This document shows, one piece after another, positions 19,400-29,849 of a stretch of 64,000 nucleotides of DNA (within the stretch, counting starts at the first letter, position 1; every line of letters starts with the position of its first letter). Under the pieces are notes generated by a model. The model was not told where the DNA came from. It made no database searches and worked only from the letters and a program-made list of their open reading frames with translations. Source of the DNA: Planctomycetota bacterium (GTDB taxonomy: Bacteria > Planctomycetota > Planctomycetia > Pirellulales > UBA1268); the NCBI GenBank assembly GCA_018970785.1, contig JAGWVR010000007.1, positions 1 through 64,000 on the forward strand, written 5' to 3'. A program made the position numbers and the translations under genes.

Positions 19400-20068
19400 T
19401 CAGAAGACGGCTCGGGGAATCATCCCCAGATCAGCCAGCCGATCGACGACCGCGCCGGCAAGCACGTCCGCCGGAACGGCCGCGGAGTCGAGGACGAGCT
19501 CGGCGGACAGGGGCTCCTCGTAGGGATCGTCGATCCCCGTGAACCCCTTGAGCAGACCGGCCCGGGCCTTGCGGTACAGCCCCTTGGGATCGCGGGCCTC
19601 GCAGACCTCCACGGACGCCTTGACGAACACCTCGACGAAATCCCCGGGGGCGAACAGCTCCCTCACCGCTTCCCGGTCGCGACGGTAGGGACTGACGAAG
19701 GCCGTCAGCACGACGATGCCGGCCTCCACCAACAGCTCGGCCACTGCCCCGACGCGACGGATGTTCTCGGACCGGTCCTCGGGTCCGAAGCCGAGGCCGA
19801 AGCGTTCGGCGCCCGCGGCACCGAGACGGTCGCGCAGCAGCGCCGGCGAGGCACACAGGCCGTGACGGACGTTGTCGCCGTCGAGCACGAAGCTGCGGAT
19901 GCCGCGGGCGTGGAGCCGCTGGTCGACGAGATTGGCGACGGTGCTCTTGCCGCACCCCGACAACCCGGTGAACCAGACCACGCCGCCGCGGTGTCCGGCG
20001 AGCCGTTCGCGCTCCTCGCGCGACACCGCCTGCGGGTGCCAACGAATGTCGACCGGTTCGTCCGCCAT
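19400..20068 (-). CDS. cysC: Adenylyl-sulfate kinase
   Basis: The protein has 222 residues. The P-loop G-L-S-G-C-G-K-S-T lies at 35-43, D-G-D-N-V-R-H-G-L at 63-71, and the APS-binding R-x-E-N-I-R-R-V-G segment near 100-107. A K-G-L-Y-R-K-A-R-A-G segment corresponds to the family lid. It phosphorylates APS to PAPS. It is a stand-alone kinase, not fused to an ATP sulfurylase, and no sulfate-assimilation gene adjoins. PAPS could feed sulfotransferases or assimilation; the sequence does not say which. A PDZ-domain gene lies 60 bases upstream on the same strand. Confidence 0.93.
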   Translation of the reverse strand: MADEPVDIRWHPQAVSREERERLAGHRGGVVWFTGLSGCGKSTVANLVDQRLHARGIRSFVLDGDNVRHGLCASPALLRDRLGAAGAERFGLGFGPEDRSENIRRVGAVAELLVEAGIVVLTAFVSPYRRDREAVRELFAPGDFVEVFVKASVEVCEARDPKGLYRKARAGLLKGFTGIDDPYEEPLSAELVLDSAAVPADVLAGAVVDRLADLGMIPRAVF

Positions 20069-20128
20069 CGGTTTCCCCTGCTCCGGCCATGCTTGGCGGC
20101 GGACATCGGTGGCTCGCCGCGCGGCCCC

Positions 20129-21169
20129 TCAATCCCAGCCGTCGAGGACGACGCGCGTGGTGAACTTCTCGGCTCGGCCGCGGTCGACGCTGCGCTCGAC
20201 CTCGAGGACGAGCGTCTCCCCGGGGCCGTGCTTGCCCACCTTCTCGGTGAGGGCCTCGAAGTTCGGCACCGGCTGCCCGTCGATCGACAGCACGGTGTCG
20301 TTGATCTGCAGCCCGGCCTTGTCGGCAGCGGAACCGTCGACGACGTTGGTGATCTGGCAGGGTCCCACCGTCGGCCGGCCGCCGACGCCGAGCTTGCCCC
20401 CTTTGCGGACGTCGATCCGCGCCTCGGGAAACCGGCTGCGGAGCAGATCGAGGGCACCGTCACCGATGCCCGTGCCGTAGAACTCGAACCGCTCCACACC
20501 ACGGACGCGCCCCAGCGCCGCCGCCGCCGCATCGTCGAGACGGACCCCACGGACCGCGACCTGGACCACGTTGCGGACGCGCGGCACGAGGCGGAGATCG
20601 TCGGCGGTGCCGCGCCACTCGGCGCCGATGGTGACCGACAGGCCACGAGTCCCGGTGATCGGGCTGAACTCGTCGGTGAACCGGGCACCGAGCTCCTCGA
20701 GCTTCTCCAGCGACTCCTGCGACACGCCCCGATGGTGGAAATCGAGGGCCGCGATCGCGAATCCCGCCAGCGGCGCGTCGGCACGTTCGGCGACCCGACA
20801 GAGCACCTGCTCGGCGGCGGTCGCCAGTTCGAGCCGGGCCGCGGCGGCCTCGGCGTCGTCCGCTTCCTCGGCGGAGGTGCCGGTGAGGAAACCACGGACG
20901 ATCTCTGCCGCCCGGCTGGCGACCTCGAGATCGTCACCCTCCATCGCCGCCTCGAGCGGACCGAGTGCCGCCACGCCGACCGCCGCCAGCCCCCGGCTGG
21001 CGGCCTCGCGCTGGGCGAACTCATCCGCCCCCAACTGCCGGATCAGCCCGGCGACACGCGGAGGGACCTCGTCGGCGACCGTGATCCGTGCCAGCCAGCA
21101 ACCCGCGAGCGGGCCGACGACGAGGATCACCCGGAGCAGGACCGCACGGTGGCGACCGACTCGACTCAT
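20129..21169 (-). CDS. PDZ-domain exported protein with N-terminal helical repeats
   Basis: The protein has 346 residues. A membrane or signal helix (about 10-32) is followed by a helical HEAT-like region (about 38-140) starting [17 protein letters not shown] middle alpha/beta region follows, and a PDZ domain occupies about 250-340 ([19 protein letters not shown]). PDZ domains bind protein C-termini; no protease catalytic site is present, so this is a scaffold or sensor. ATG at 21169 puts the signal helix at the start; an upstream Met at 21220 adds a polar extension. 21170-21447 is the divergent region to the YgiQ gene; I see no clear site in it. Confidence 0.8.
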   Translation of the reverse strand: MSRVGRHRAVLLRVILVVGPLAGCWLARITVADEVPPRVAGLIRQLGADEFAQREAASRGLAAVGVAALGPLEAAMEGDDLEVASRAAEIVRGFLTGTSAEEADDAEAAAARLELATAAEQVLCRVAERADAPLAGFAIAALDFHHRGVSQESLEKLEELGARFTDEFSPITGTRGLSVTIGAEWRGTADDLRLVPRVRNVVQVAVRGVRLDDAAAAALGRVRGVERFEFYGTGIGDGALDLLRSRFPEARIDVRKGGKLGVGGRPTVGPCQITNVVDGSAADKAGLQINDTVLSIDGQPVPNFEALTEKVGKHGPGETLVLEVERSVDRGRAEKFTTRVVLDGWD

Positions 21170-21447
21170 GGGGAACCGGTCCTCGGAATCCGTGCTCCGG
21201 GTCGCCCGCCGCGACGACACGGGGGACGACTGCCGGGATCACCACGACGGTGCTGCAATGCCGTCGGCTGCCGATTCTCTCCGCGCGTCCCGGTGCCGGC
21301 AACGCCGGTCCGCCGGTATCGCCGCAGGGTCTGGGCTACACTTTCCCCGCAGGGCGGCTCCCGACCGGGGCGATCGGCGGCTGGCGCGCCACCGACCGAC
21401 TCGTGCCCGGGGAGCCGACGCGTGCATCCCCCCCGCCACGAGCACCC

Positions 21448-23589
21448 ATGCCCCCATCGGCCCTTCCCGGATCCTCGCAACCGTCGCCGGCGGCGGACCC
21501 GCTGCCGCTCGGTCTGGTCGCCGGGCGTTGTGCCCTCGCGCCCTTGCCGACGTCACGGGCGGCGATGGAGGCCCGCGGCTGGGATACCGTCGACGTCGTC
21601 CTCGTCACGGGGGACGCCTACGTCGATCACCCGGCGTTTGCCAACGGGCTCATCGCCCGACTCCTCGAGGCGGCGGGATTCCGCGTCGGCGTCGTCGCCC
21701 AGCCGGAGTGGAACTCGTGCCTGCCGTGGCGCGAGTTCGGCCGTCCCAGGCTGTGCTTCGCCGTCTCGGCCGGCAACATGGATTCGATGATCAACCACTA
21801 CACCGCCAACCGCAAGGTGCGCAACGACGACGCCTACTCCCCCGACGGCGCCATCGGTCGGCGTCCCGATCGGGCGACGCTCGCCTACTGCCAACGTGCC
21901 CGCGAGGCGTTTCCGGGAGTGCCGGTCGTGGCGGGGGGCGTCGAGGCCAGCCTGCGGCGGATCGCGCACTACGACTACTGGAGCGACAAGGTCCGCCGCT
22001 CGATCCTCCTCGACGCCAAGGCCGACCTCGTCGGCTACGGCATGGGGGAGCGGACGGTGTTGGCGATCGTCCGCGGTCTCGACGCCGGCCGGACGATCCG
22101 CGATCTCCGCGACCTCCGTGGCGTCGCCTACCGCCTCGGCGCGAGCGAACCGATCCCCTCCGGCCCCGGCTCCGGGTGGCCCGGCACGCTCGAATTGCCT
22201 CCGTTCGACGCCGTGGCAACCGATCCGCTGGCGTTCTGCGAGATGACGCGCGTCGCCCATCTCGAGACCAATCCCCACAACGCGCGGCGTCTCGTCCAGC
22301 GGCACGGCCGCGAGGCCGTGGTCGTCAATCCTCCGGCGCTGCCGCTGGAGGAAGCGGAGATGGACGCGGTCTACGGTCTCCCGTTCACGCGCCTTCCCCA
22401 TCCGGCCTACGGCACCGCCCGGATCCCGGCGTTCGAGGTGGTCGAGACGAGCGTGCAGATCATGCGCGGGTGCTTCGGCGGCTGCACCTTCTGCTCGATC
22501 ACCGCCCACGAAGGCCGGATCATCCAGAGCCGCAGCCGCGAATCGATCATCGCCGAGATCACGACGATCGCCGGGCGGCCCGGTTTCTCCGGCACGATCT
22601 CCGACATCGGCGGGCCGACCGCCAACATGTACACGATGCGCTGCTCGCGCCCCGACGTCGAGGCGAAGTGCCGGCGGCTGTCGTGCGTCCATCCGACGAT
22701 CTGCAAATTGCTCGACACCAACCACGCCCCGCTCCGCGCCGTGATGCGCGAGGCGCGGACCGTTCCCGGCGTGAAACGCGTCCTCGTCGCCAGCGGCGTG
22801 CGGATGGACCTGGCGCGACGCGATCCGGAATACCTCGCCGAACTCGCCGCCCACCACGTCGGTGGCCACCTCAAGGTCGCCCCCGAGCACACCGATCCGG
22901 AGGTCCTCCGGCTGATGAAAAAGCCGGCGGCCGACGACTACGTCGAGTTCGATCGTGCGTTCCAGGCCGCCAGCCGCCGTGTCGGCAAGAAGCAGTACAC
23001 CGTTCCCTATTTCATCGCGGCGCACCCCGGCAGCGGGCTGGAGGAGATGATCGAGCTGGCGGTGTTCCTCAAACGGAACGGATACAAGCCCGACCAGGTC
23101 CAGGATTTCATCCCCAGTCCGTTCGACATCGCCGCCTGCATGTACCACACCGGGCGCGACCCGATGACCGGCCAGCCGGTGAAGATCGCCCGCGGGCTGC
23201 GCGACCGGCGCCAGCAGCGGGCCCTGCTCCAGTTCTTCAAGCCCGAGAACTGGTTCGAGGTGAAACGGGCCCTCGAGGAGGCGGGGCGCCGCGACCTGAT
23301 CGGCGGCGGCTGCGACTGCCTGATCCCCGCCGCACCGCCGCGCGAGGCCCTCGACCGCCGCCGCCGCGAGGCGACGCGAGCGCTCCGCGAGGCGGTCTCC
23401 GGGGACCACATCCGCGGCGGCCCGGAGCGGACGGACACGCCACGGTCTGGGCCGGCCGACGTTGCCGCGCAGCCGGCAGCGGAGGCATCGCCCCGGCCTC
23501 CGGGCCGCCGGCACCGCCAGCGGCGGTCGGGCCGCTCGGTCGGCTATCGACCGGGGCGGACCGGCGGCACAGGCTCGGGCAACCCCTGA
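21448..23589 (+). CDS. YgiQ family radical SAM protein
   Basis: The protein has 713 residues. An N-terminal B12-binding-like/UPF0313 domain (about 30-330) carries [10 protein letters not shown] and G-G-V-E-A-S-L-R-R. The radical SAM core has the cluster motif Cys342-x3-Cys346-x2-Cys349 (C-F-G-G-C-T-F-C). A characteristic end follows with K-V-A-P-E-H, F-x-I-A-A-H-P-G and the DUF3362-like tail. The reaction of this conserved family is not established. The last ~70 residues are Pro/Arg/Gly-rich and unlike the family. The 3' end overlaps the convergent O-antigen-ligase-like gene by 46 bases. Confidence 0.9.
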   Translation: MPPSALPGSSQPSPAADPLPLGLVAGRCALAPLPTSRAAMEARGWDTVDVVLVTGDAYVDHPAFANGLIARLLEAAGFRVGVVAQPEWNSCLPWREFGRPRLCFAVSAGNMDSMINHYTANRKVRNDDAYSPDGAIGRRPDRATLAYCQRAREAFPGVPVVAGGVEASLRRIAHYDYWSDKVRRSILLDAKADLVGYGMGERTVLAIVRGLDAGRTIRDLRDLRGVAYRLGASEPIPSGPGSGWPGTLELPPFDAVATDPLAFCEMTRVAHLETNPHNARRLVQRHGREAVVVNPPALPLEEAEMDAVYGLPFTRLPHPAYGTARIPAFEVVETSVQIMRGCFGGCTFCSITAHEGRIIQSRSRESIIAEITTIAGRPGFSGTISDIGGPTANMYTMRCSRPDVEAKCRRLSCVHPTICKLLDTNHAPLRAVMREARTVPGVKRVLVASGVRMDLARRDPEYLAELAAHHVGGHLKVAPEHTDPEVLRLMKKPAADDYVEFDRAFQAASRRVGKKQYTVPYFIAAHPGSGLEEMIELAVFLKRNGYKPDQVQDFIPSPFDIAACMYHTGRDPMTGQPVKIARGLRDRRQQRALLQFFKPENWFEVKRALEEAGRRDLIGGGCDCLIPAAPPREALDRRRREATRALREAVSGDHIRGGPERTDTPRSGPADVAAQPAAEASPRPPGRRHRQRRSGRSVGYRPGRTGGTGSGNP

Positions 23590-25466
23590 CAGACCGCCGA
23601 CCGGCGACGGGCTTGGCGAAACGACTCGTCGGCGCGTTCGAGCATGCCCGCCGCAGCGGCGGGATCGGCCCCGTCGGCGAGGTGCAGCAAGACTTGCCCC
23701 TCGAGGAGCGGGAGCGTGGGATTGCCCGGATCGAGGCGGCGGGCGGCGGCACCGGCCTCGAGCGCCGCCTCGAGCGTCTCCCGCGGCAGCGGCTCCGGGG
23801 GCTTGGCCTGGGCCGCCCGCCGCACGGCTACCAGTGCCTCGCGGAGTTGCCGCGCGGTGCGTTGTGAACCGACGTCACGGGCCACGAGCCCCACGCTGGT
23901 CACCGTCGCCAGGCAGAGGAGCCCGGCGAGGATCGTGGCGGATCGCCCACCGGCAGTGGCCCCGCGGCCCTCGCCGGTTCGAGCCGCCACGGCGGGAACC
24001 GCCGACAGCGCCAAGCCGACGAGGACGGCGGCGAGGAAGGCGTTGGCGGGAAGGTGCAGGTTCCAATCGAAGAACGAGTGCACGGCCAATCCCGCCAGGG
24101 CCGCGAACACCCCGGCCGTCACGCCCCAGTCCGCGGGAACGACTCGTTTCCGCCACCGCCACCACGCCATGCCGATCGCGACGCACAGCCCGATCCCGGC
24201 GGCAAGGCCGACCAGCCCGGTCTCGGCGAGCCACTGGTCGACGTCGTCGTGGGCGAAGGCCCAGTGGACCGGCAACTCGGGAAGGAGAAGGGGATACAGT
24301 CCGCGGTAGCTCCCCAGGCCCGTGCCGAGGAGCGGGGCAGCCCTGAACATCCGATTGGCGACCCGCGACGCCTCCACCCGGCCGTCGGACAGGAGCTTCG
24401 TCACGGCCGCTTCGAACCGGTCAGGCAGGAGGCGTTCGAGCCCCCGGAGTGGACCATGGAGCACCAACGTCGCCGTCAGCAGCAGAACCGCAGCGGCGGC
24501 GGCCATCGCGCCCGCCAGCCGCCGCAGCCACGTCCCCGGCAGCGCCCCCGCCAGGAACACCACCAGCGCGAACGCCATCGCCGCCGTGCCGGCGCGTGAG
24601 CCGGCCAGCCGTCCGGTGACCCAGGCGCCGCCGACCAGTGCGGCGACCGCGGCGCCGAACCGCACCGCCGCACCGATCGCCCCCGGCAACCATCGCCTCG
24701 AGGCCGCGAGCCACACGCCACACGCCACGGGGAGCGTGAGGTACACGCCGCCGGCGAACTTATTGGTGTCGATGTACGATCCGAAGCCGTCACCGGTCAC
24801 CCACTCGGGCACCTCGTACCGACGTCCCGCAGCCGTGATCCGCACCGGATAGGCGAAGGCGGCACTTGCGACCGGCTCGGGCAATGGACTCCGCCACACT
24901 TCGAACGGCCCGGCGAGCGGATAGACGCCGAGGAGCCGGACCGACCCCTCCTTCTTGTTCACGGGAAAAGCCAGGCCTGCCGCCAGGATCACGACCCCCG
25001 CCACTGCCAGCGCTCCCGCCATCCAGCGCCGCCACCGCGGCACGCGCCCGAGATCGGCGACGACCGCGATCAGCGCCAGCCCGAAGAACAACTGGCGCAG
25101 CGACAGCGCGGTGGCGTGCGGATCGACCGCGATCCGACCACTCACCCCCGGGATCCCGTCGAGCGCGACCTTCCAGCGCCCCGCCGACACCGGGGCGATC
25201 CCAAGGAGCAGGCCGTCGGGAAGGGGGACGAGTTGGAGCAAGCCGATCGCCAACGCCACCATGGGAAGGGCGAGCAGCCATGGCGAACGCCGCCCCGACA
25301 GGGCCCAGGCGAGCGTGGCGAGGGCGACGAGGGCGTCGAGCGCGAGGCGTGCCCACCCCGGTGCCCCGCCGATGGCGAGCGGCCCGGCGACACACACCAC
25401 CACCACGGCGGCGACCGCGATTCCCTCCATGATCGCGCGGGGGGAGCGGTCAACCGTGACGGTCAT
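23544..25466 (-). CDS. O-antigen ligase/polymerase-like membrane protein
   Basis: The protein has 640 residues with about 12 membrane helices. A Wzy_C-type region (about 280-470) includes a long periplasmic loop and the motif [16 protein letters not shown], then [11 protein letters not shown] near 425. Such proteins transfer or polymerise polysaccharide on undecaprenyl carriers in the inner membrane. The C-terminal ~110 residues, after the last helix, form a TPR-like helical segment ([11 protein letters not shown]). No glycan cluster adjoins. ATG at 25466 starts just before the first helix. The stop lies inside the end of the YgiQ gene. Confidence 0.82.
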   Translation of the reverse strand: MTVTVDRSPRAIMEGIAVAAVVVVCVAGPLAIGGAPGWARLALDALVALATLAWALSGRRSPWLLALPMVALAIGLLQLVPLPDGLLLGIAPVSAGRWKVALDGIPGVSGRIAVDPHATALSLRQLFFGLALIAVVADLGRVPRWRRWMAGALAVAGVVILAAGLAFPVNKKEGSVRLLGVYPLAGPFEVWRSPLPEPVASAAFAYPVRITAAGRRYEVPEWVTGDGFGSYIDTNKFAGGVYLTLPVACGVWLAASRRWLPGAIGAAVRFGAAVAALVGGAWVTGRLAGSRAGTAAMAFALVVFLAGALPGTWLRRLAGAMAAAAAVLLLTATLVLHGPLRGLERLLPDRFEAAVTKLLSDGRVEASRVANRMFRAAPLLGTGLGSYRGLYPLLLPELPVHWAFAHDDVDQWLAETGLVGLAAGIGLCVAIGMAWWRWRKRVVPADWGVTAGVFAALAGLAVHSFFDWNLHLPANAFLAAVLVGLALSAVPAVAARTGEGRGATAGGRSATILAGLLCLATVTSVGLVARDVGSQRTARQLREALVAVRRAAQAKPPEPLPRETLEAALEAGAAARRLDPGNPTLPLLEGQVLLHLADGADPAAAAGMLERADESFRQARRRSAVCQGLPEPVPPVRPGR

Positions 25467-25642
25467 GGACGACCTCGTGCAGGAGAGGTGGACGGACGTG
25501 GTGGCGCATCGTACCCGCGGCGCCATGCGATCGCGAGCGCGACCCGATCCCGAGGCGTGACGACGTGCCGGTGGAGCGTGGCCCGACGGCAGACGTTGGC
25601 CTATGCTTCCGGCTCTCGAAACCACCGGGCACGAGGCACATC

Positions 25643-27229
25643 GTGACAACGTCCACTCGTCCGTCGGCGTCGCCGCACGTCACCGCCGCTCCCCGCTCGC
25701 GCGCCGGGTGGCGGCAGCTGGCCGCCATGGCTCTTGTCGCGCTGTCCCCGACCGTGGCCGCGGCGCGCGAGCCCAACATCCTCCTCATCTTCTGCGACGA
25801 CCTCACGTGCCAGGCGCTGTCCTGCTACGGCGACGGCCGCCGCCTGCTCGACACCCCTTCCATCGACCGCCTCGCGAAGGAAGGGATGCGGTTCGACCGC
25901 TGCCTGGTGACCAACTCGATCTGCGGCCCGAGCCGGGCCACGATCCTGACCGGCAAGTACTCGCACGCCAACGGCTTCTACAACAACAGCAACTGCCGGT
26001 TCGACGGCGCGCAGACGACGTTTCCCAAGCTCCTCCAGGATGCCGGCTACCAGACGGCGCTGATCGGCAAGTGGCATCTGGTCAGCGAACCGACCGGCTT
26101 CGACCATTGGGAGATCCTCCCGGGACAGGGGATCTACTACAACCCGCCGATGCTCACCGCGGCAGGCAAGACCCAGCACCGCGGGTACGTCACCGACGTG
26201 ATCACCGACCTGTCGATCGCCTGGCTCGCCAACCGCGACCGGACGAAGCCCTTCCTCCTCATGAGCCAGCACAAGGCGCCGCACCGGGAATGGTCGCCGC
26301 CGCTGCGCCATCTGGGCTGGGACGGAGACCGTGTCCACCCCGAGCCGGCGACGCTGTTCGACGACTATGCCGGCCGGAGCCGGGCGGTGAGCGATCACGA
26401 CATGGGGCTCGACCGGACGTTCACCGAGCTCGACGCCAAGCTCCGCCCGCCGCCGGGGATCACGGCCGAGGAACTGGTGACCTGGAACGCCTACTATGCC
26501 CCGCGCAACGACGCCTTCCGGGCGGCACGGCCCTCCGGCCGCGACCTCGTCCGCTGGCGCTACCAGCGCTACATGCACGACTACCTGGCCTGCGTGAAGG
26601 CCGTCGACGACGCGGTCGGCCGGATGCTCGACAGCCTGGAGGCCGAGGGAATCGCCGACGAGACGGTCGTGATCCTGTCGAGCGACCAGGGCTTTTTCCT
26701 CGGCGAGCACGGCTGGTTCGACAAGCGTTGGATCTTCGAGGAGTCGCTGCGCACGCCACTGATCGTCCGCTGGCCGGGGCTGACCGAGCCGGGGAGCAGC
26801 TGCGCGCGGATCGTGTCGCTGGTCGATTTCGCCCCCACGTTCCTCGCGCTGGCGCGCGTGCCGGTGCCGGAGGGGATGCAGGGGCGCGCCTTGCAGCCGC
26901 TGCTGGCGGGCCACTCACCCGACGACTGGCGGACGAGCCTCTACTACCACTATTACGAGTATCCGGTGCCCCACCGGGTGCGGCCGCACCGTGGCGTCGT
27001 CACCGACCGCTACAAGCTCGTCCACTACTACGGGCCGGACGTCGACGACTGGGAACTCCTCGACCGCGAGGCCGACCCGCTCGAGACACGGAGTTTCCAC
27101 GACGACCCGGCCTACGCCGACCGGCTCCGCGACCTGCGGGCCGAACTCGACCGGCTCCGCCACGACCTCGGCGACACCGCCGATCCGCCGCGCGCGGCGT
27201 TCGGCGACAAGCCATTCACCGAGCGCTGA
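25643..27229 (+). CDS. Secreted arylsulfatase-family sulfatase
   Basis: The protein has 528 residues with a signal peptide (about 1-41). The formylglycine motif is C94-G-P-S-R with A-T-I-L-T-G-K following, so the catalytic Cys can be converted to formylglycine. Metal ligands include Asp52-Asp53 in I-F-C-D-D and the later S-D-Q-G-F-F-L-G-E-H-G. A K-W-H in G-K-W-H-L is also present. The enzyme hydrolyses sulfate esters, probably of algal polysaccharides, in the periplasm or outside. The start is GTG with GAGG six bases upstream; an earlier Met at 25565 would spoil the signal peptide. The SUMF1-domain protein at 37369 is probably not its maturase. Confidence 0.92.
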   Translation: MTTSTRPSASPHVTAAPRSRAGWRQLAAMALVALSPTVAAAREPNILLIFCDDLTCQALSCYGDGRRLLDTPSIDRLAKEGMRFDRCLVTNSICGPSRATILTGKYSHANGFYNNSNCRFDGAQTTFPKLLQDAGYQTALIGKWHLVSEPTGFDHWEILPGQGIYYNPPMLTAAGKTQHRGYVTDVITDLSIAWLANRDRTKPFLLMSQHKAPHREWSPPLRHLGWDGDRVHPEPATLFDDYAGRSRAVSDHDMGLDRTFTELDAKLRPPPGITAEELVTWNAYYAPRNDAFRAARPSGRDLVRWRYQRYMHDYLACVKAVDDAVGRMLDSLEAEGIADETVVILSSDQGFFLGEHGWFDKRWIFEESLRTPLIVRWPGLTEPGSSCARIVSLVDFAPTFLALARVPVPEGMQGRALQPLLAGHSPDDWRTSLYYHYYEYPVPHRVRPHRGVVTDRYKLVHYYGPDVDDWELLDREADPLETRSFHDDPAYADRLRDLRAELDRLRHDLGDTADPPRAAFGDKPFTER

Positions 27230-27276
27230 CACGGCGCTGCGGCGTTGCTCGTCGTCGGCCGATCGCGGCGGGGGGC

Positions 27277-28416
27277 TCAGGTCTGCGGTGGATCGTCCTG
27301 GTAGATCCGGTACTTCTTCGTCACGAGAGCGCCGCCGCGCTCCAGCGACCGCTTCGAGAGGTGGTTGCTCTCGAGCACCCACGAGAACTCGACCTCCTCG
27401 ATCCCCCACTGCCGCACCTGGGGAACGAGCGCCGCCAGCAGCACCAACCCGACACCCCACGCCTGGTACTCGGGGATCACGTTGGTGCTGATCGCACGCA
27501 TCCGCTTGATGGCGCGCTTGTTCCACAGCAGCCGGAGGAAGCCGAACGGGAACAGCCGGCCGTTGATCGCCTTGATCCGCGGGTTGTAGTCGAGCAGGCA
27601 GAAGACGGCCCCGATCGGCTTGCCGTCGACCTCGGCGACGAGCGCCAGCTCCGGCACGATCAGGTGCTCGAGGCTCGCCGCCATGTGGCGGACCTCGCCG
27701 TCGGTCAACGGCACGAATCCCCAGGTGCCGCCGAGGCTGGAGTTGTAGATGTCGAGGAACATCCGCACTTCGGCCGCGAACCGCCGCCGGTCGAGCGGCC
27801 GGACGGAGACGCCGAACCGCTCCTTCACTCCCTGGACCATCACGCCGAGCTTGGAGTCGAGCGTGTCGAGCATCGAGGTCGCGCCCCAGAAGGCGTACAG
27901 GTCCTCGACCTTGCCGAAGCCGTTCGCCTCGACGAGCGCCCCGTACCAGGGGCGAGCATGGGTCATCATGAAGAACGGCGGCGTGTCGAACCCCTCGATC
28001 AACAAGCCGCATTCGTAGTTGAGCGACGGATTGGTCGGCCCGCGGATGGCGGTCATCCCCTCGCCGTGGAGCCAGTCGCGCGCCGCACCGAACAGGGCCC
28101 GGGCGGCGGCGGGGTCGTCGTCACACTCGAAGAACCCGAAAAACCCTCGCTGTTCGCCATACCGTTCGACGTGTCCGGCGTTGACCAACGCCGTGATCCT
28201 CCCCACGTCCCTCCCGCCACGGACGGCCAGAAACGAACGTGTCCGTGACCGCTCGTAGAAAGGGTGGGGCCGGAAGTTGAGCAGCTCCTCCTGGGAGTGG
28301 ATCAGGGGGGGGATCCAGCACGGGTCGTCGGCGTAGATCCGCCACGGGAGCCGGACGAACCGCCGCCGCTGCGACCACGACTCCACCGGCTCGACTCTGA
28401 CGTCGGCACCGCTCAC
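27277..28416 (-). CDS. GNAT-fold N-acyltransferase family protein
   Basis: The protein has 379 residues and belongs to a conserved, YghO-like group. The N-terminal half has W-I-P-P-L-I-H-S-Q-E and G-P-T-N-P-S-L-N-Y-E-C-G. The C-terminal half has G-V-G-L-V-L-L-A-A-L in the acetyl-CoA position and the terminal T-K-K-Y-R-I-Y. Members are predicted acyltransferases, acceptor unknown. The GTG at 28416 has AGGAGG about six bases upstream; the long open frame beyond it is not family-like. It is divergent from the epimerase gene, with 288 bases between that show no clear site. It ends 47 bases from the convergent sulfatase. Confidence 0.85.
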   Translation of the reverse strand: MSGADVRVEPVESWSQRRRFVRLPWRIYADDPCWIPPLIHSQEELLNFRPHPFYERSRTRSFLAVRGGRDVGRITALVNAGHVERYGEQRGFFGFFECDDDPAAARALFGAARDWLHGEGMTAIRGPTNPSLNYECGLLIEGFDTPPFFMMTHARPWYGALVEANGFGKVEDLYAFWGATSMLDTLDSKLGVMVQGVKERFGVSVRPLDRRRFAAEVRMFLDIYNSSLGGTWGFVPLTDGEVRHMAASLEHLIVPELALVAEVDGKPIGAVFCLLDYNPRIKAINGRLFPFGFLRLLWNKRAIKRMRAISTNVIPEYQAWGVGLVLLAALVPQVRQWGIEEVEFSWVLESNHLSKRSLERGGALVTKKYRIYQDDPPQT

Positions 28417-28704
28417 CAGGCCCTCCTTGTCCCCAGCAGTGTTTCCATGGGTGCCCCGGCCTCGGAGCCGCCTCCGGCACCCGGCCGCATGGGGGCCGGG
28501 AAGGCGCAAATCCCGCCGGTGCGGCGGTTTCCAACCCGACAAACGGCATCTTCCGCGGCGTCCGCCGAACCCGTCAATCGCGTCCCCGGCCGAGGGGAGC
28601 GAAAGTACGGGGCACTGGCCGCCCGAACTACACTTCAGGGCGGTGCCGATCGATGGATCGCGTCGGCCCAGCTTGGTCTTCGACAGGCTCGAGGGCGATC
28701 CACC

Positions 28705-29796
28705 ATGCCACCCGTCCCCGACGATACTTCCTCCCGTTCCGCCCCCCGCACCACGCCGGACGTGGAGCCGGTCCCGCACTCGTCGCCCGTGGCGGCCGTC
28801 ACCGGGGCGACGGGGCTGCTCGGCAACAATCTCGTCCGCCTGCTGGTCGACCGCGGCTGGAGGGTGCGGGCCGTCGTCCGCTCCGCCACGGCGGCCTCGC
28901 GCACGCTCGCCGGCCTGCCGGTCGAACCGGTCGTGGCCGACCTTGCCGATGCCGCTGACCTGGAAGCGGCGTTCGACGGCTGCCGGGCGGTGTTCCACTC
29001 CGCCGCACACGTCCACTGCGGCTGGCGGCACTTCGACGCGATGCACGCCACCAACGTCGGCGGCACCGCCCGGGTGGCCCGCGCCGCCCGGGAAGCCGGC
29101 GCCCGGCTGGTCCACGTGTCGAGCGTCGACGCCATCGGCCTCCGCTCCGACGGCACCGTGGCCGACGAGGACACGCCCCCCGGGCTGATGCCCGAGTGCC
29201 CCTACGTGATCACGAAGCGCGAGGCCGAGGCGGCGGTGCTCGCCGAGGTGCAACGCGGACTCGACGCCGTGATCGTCAACCCGACCTACATGCTCGGGCC
29301 ATGGGACTGGAAACCGTCCAGCGGTCGGATGCTCCTCGAGGTCGGCCAGGGGCGCGGCGTGCTGGCACCGCCGGGCGGGAACGATTTCGTCGACGTCCGC
29401 GACGTCGCCGCGGGGGCGCTCGCGGCGGCCGAGCGGGGCCGCCGTGGACGCCGCTACATCCTCGGTGGCCACGGACTGTCGTACCTCGAGGCGTGGCGGA
29501 CGTTCGCCCGGATCGCCGGACGGATGCAGCCGCTCGGCACCGCTCCCCAGACGCTGCTCCGGGCCGCGGGATGGTGCGGCGACCTGGCGAGCCTGTTCAC
29601 GCGTCACGAACTCCCGGTGAACTCGGCGGCGACGGCGATGGCTGCCCTACCCCACCATTTTTCGTCGGCCCGGGCCCGCAGCGAACTGGGATACTCGTTC
29701 CGACCGTTCGAGGCCACGGTCACCGACGCCTGGCTGTGGTTCGTCGACCACGGCTTCGCCCGCGTGCTCCGCGGCCGGCCGGCGCTGGCGCGCTGA
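28705..29796 (+). CDS. NAD-dependent epimerase/dehydratase family protein
   Basis: The protein has 363 residues and is an extended SDR. The cofactor motif G34-A-T-G37-L-L-G40 lies after a ~28-residue Pro/Ser-rich tail. Catalytic Ser is in V-S-S-V-D, with Tyr167-V-I-T-Lys171 as the YxxxK pair. Closest in style to dihydroflavonol reductase/3-beta-HSD-like members (N-P-T-Y-M-L-G-P-W-D-W), which reduce carbonyls, rather than to nucleotide-sugar epimerases. The substrate is not evident. A response-regulator gene follows after 53 bases on the same strand. Confidence 0.88.
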   Translation: MPPVPDDTSSRSAPRTTPDVEPVPHSSPVAAVTGATGLLGNNLVRLLVDRGWRVRAVVRSATAASRTLAGLPVEPVVADLADAADLEAAFDGCRAVFHSAAHVHCGWRHFDAMHATNVGGTARVARAAREAGARLVHVSSVDAIGLRSDGTVADEDTPPGLMPECPYVITKREAEAAVLAEVQRGLDAVIVNPTYMLGPWDWKPSSGRMLLEVGQGRGVLAPPGGNDFVDVRDVAAGALAAAERGRRGRRYILGGHGLSYLEAWRTFARIAGRMQPLGTAPQTLLRAAGWCGDLASLFTRHELPVNSAATAMAALPHHFSSARARSELGYSFRPFEATVTDAWLWFVDHGFARVLRGRPALAR

Positions 29797-29849
29797 TCGG
29801 GCGGCATGGCCCAACGCCGTGAGCGGTGCCCCCCGCCGTGTCCCTTCCC

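Noticed and set aside
21448-23589. YgiQ as the reason for B12 regulation
   Set aside because: It is 32 kb from the riboswitch, on the other strand and has its own upstream region.
19250-23867. Two very long plus-strand frames (846 and 1098 residues) across cysC, the PDZ gene and ygiQ
   Set aside because: Arg/Pro-rich translations with no domain; they cross real genes with clear motifs.
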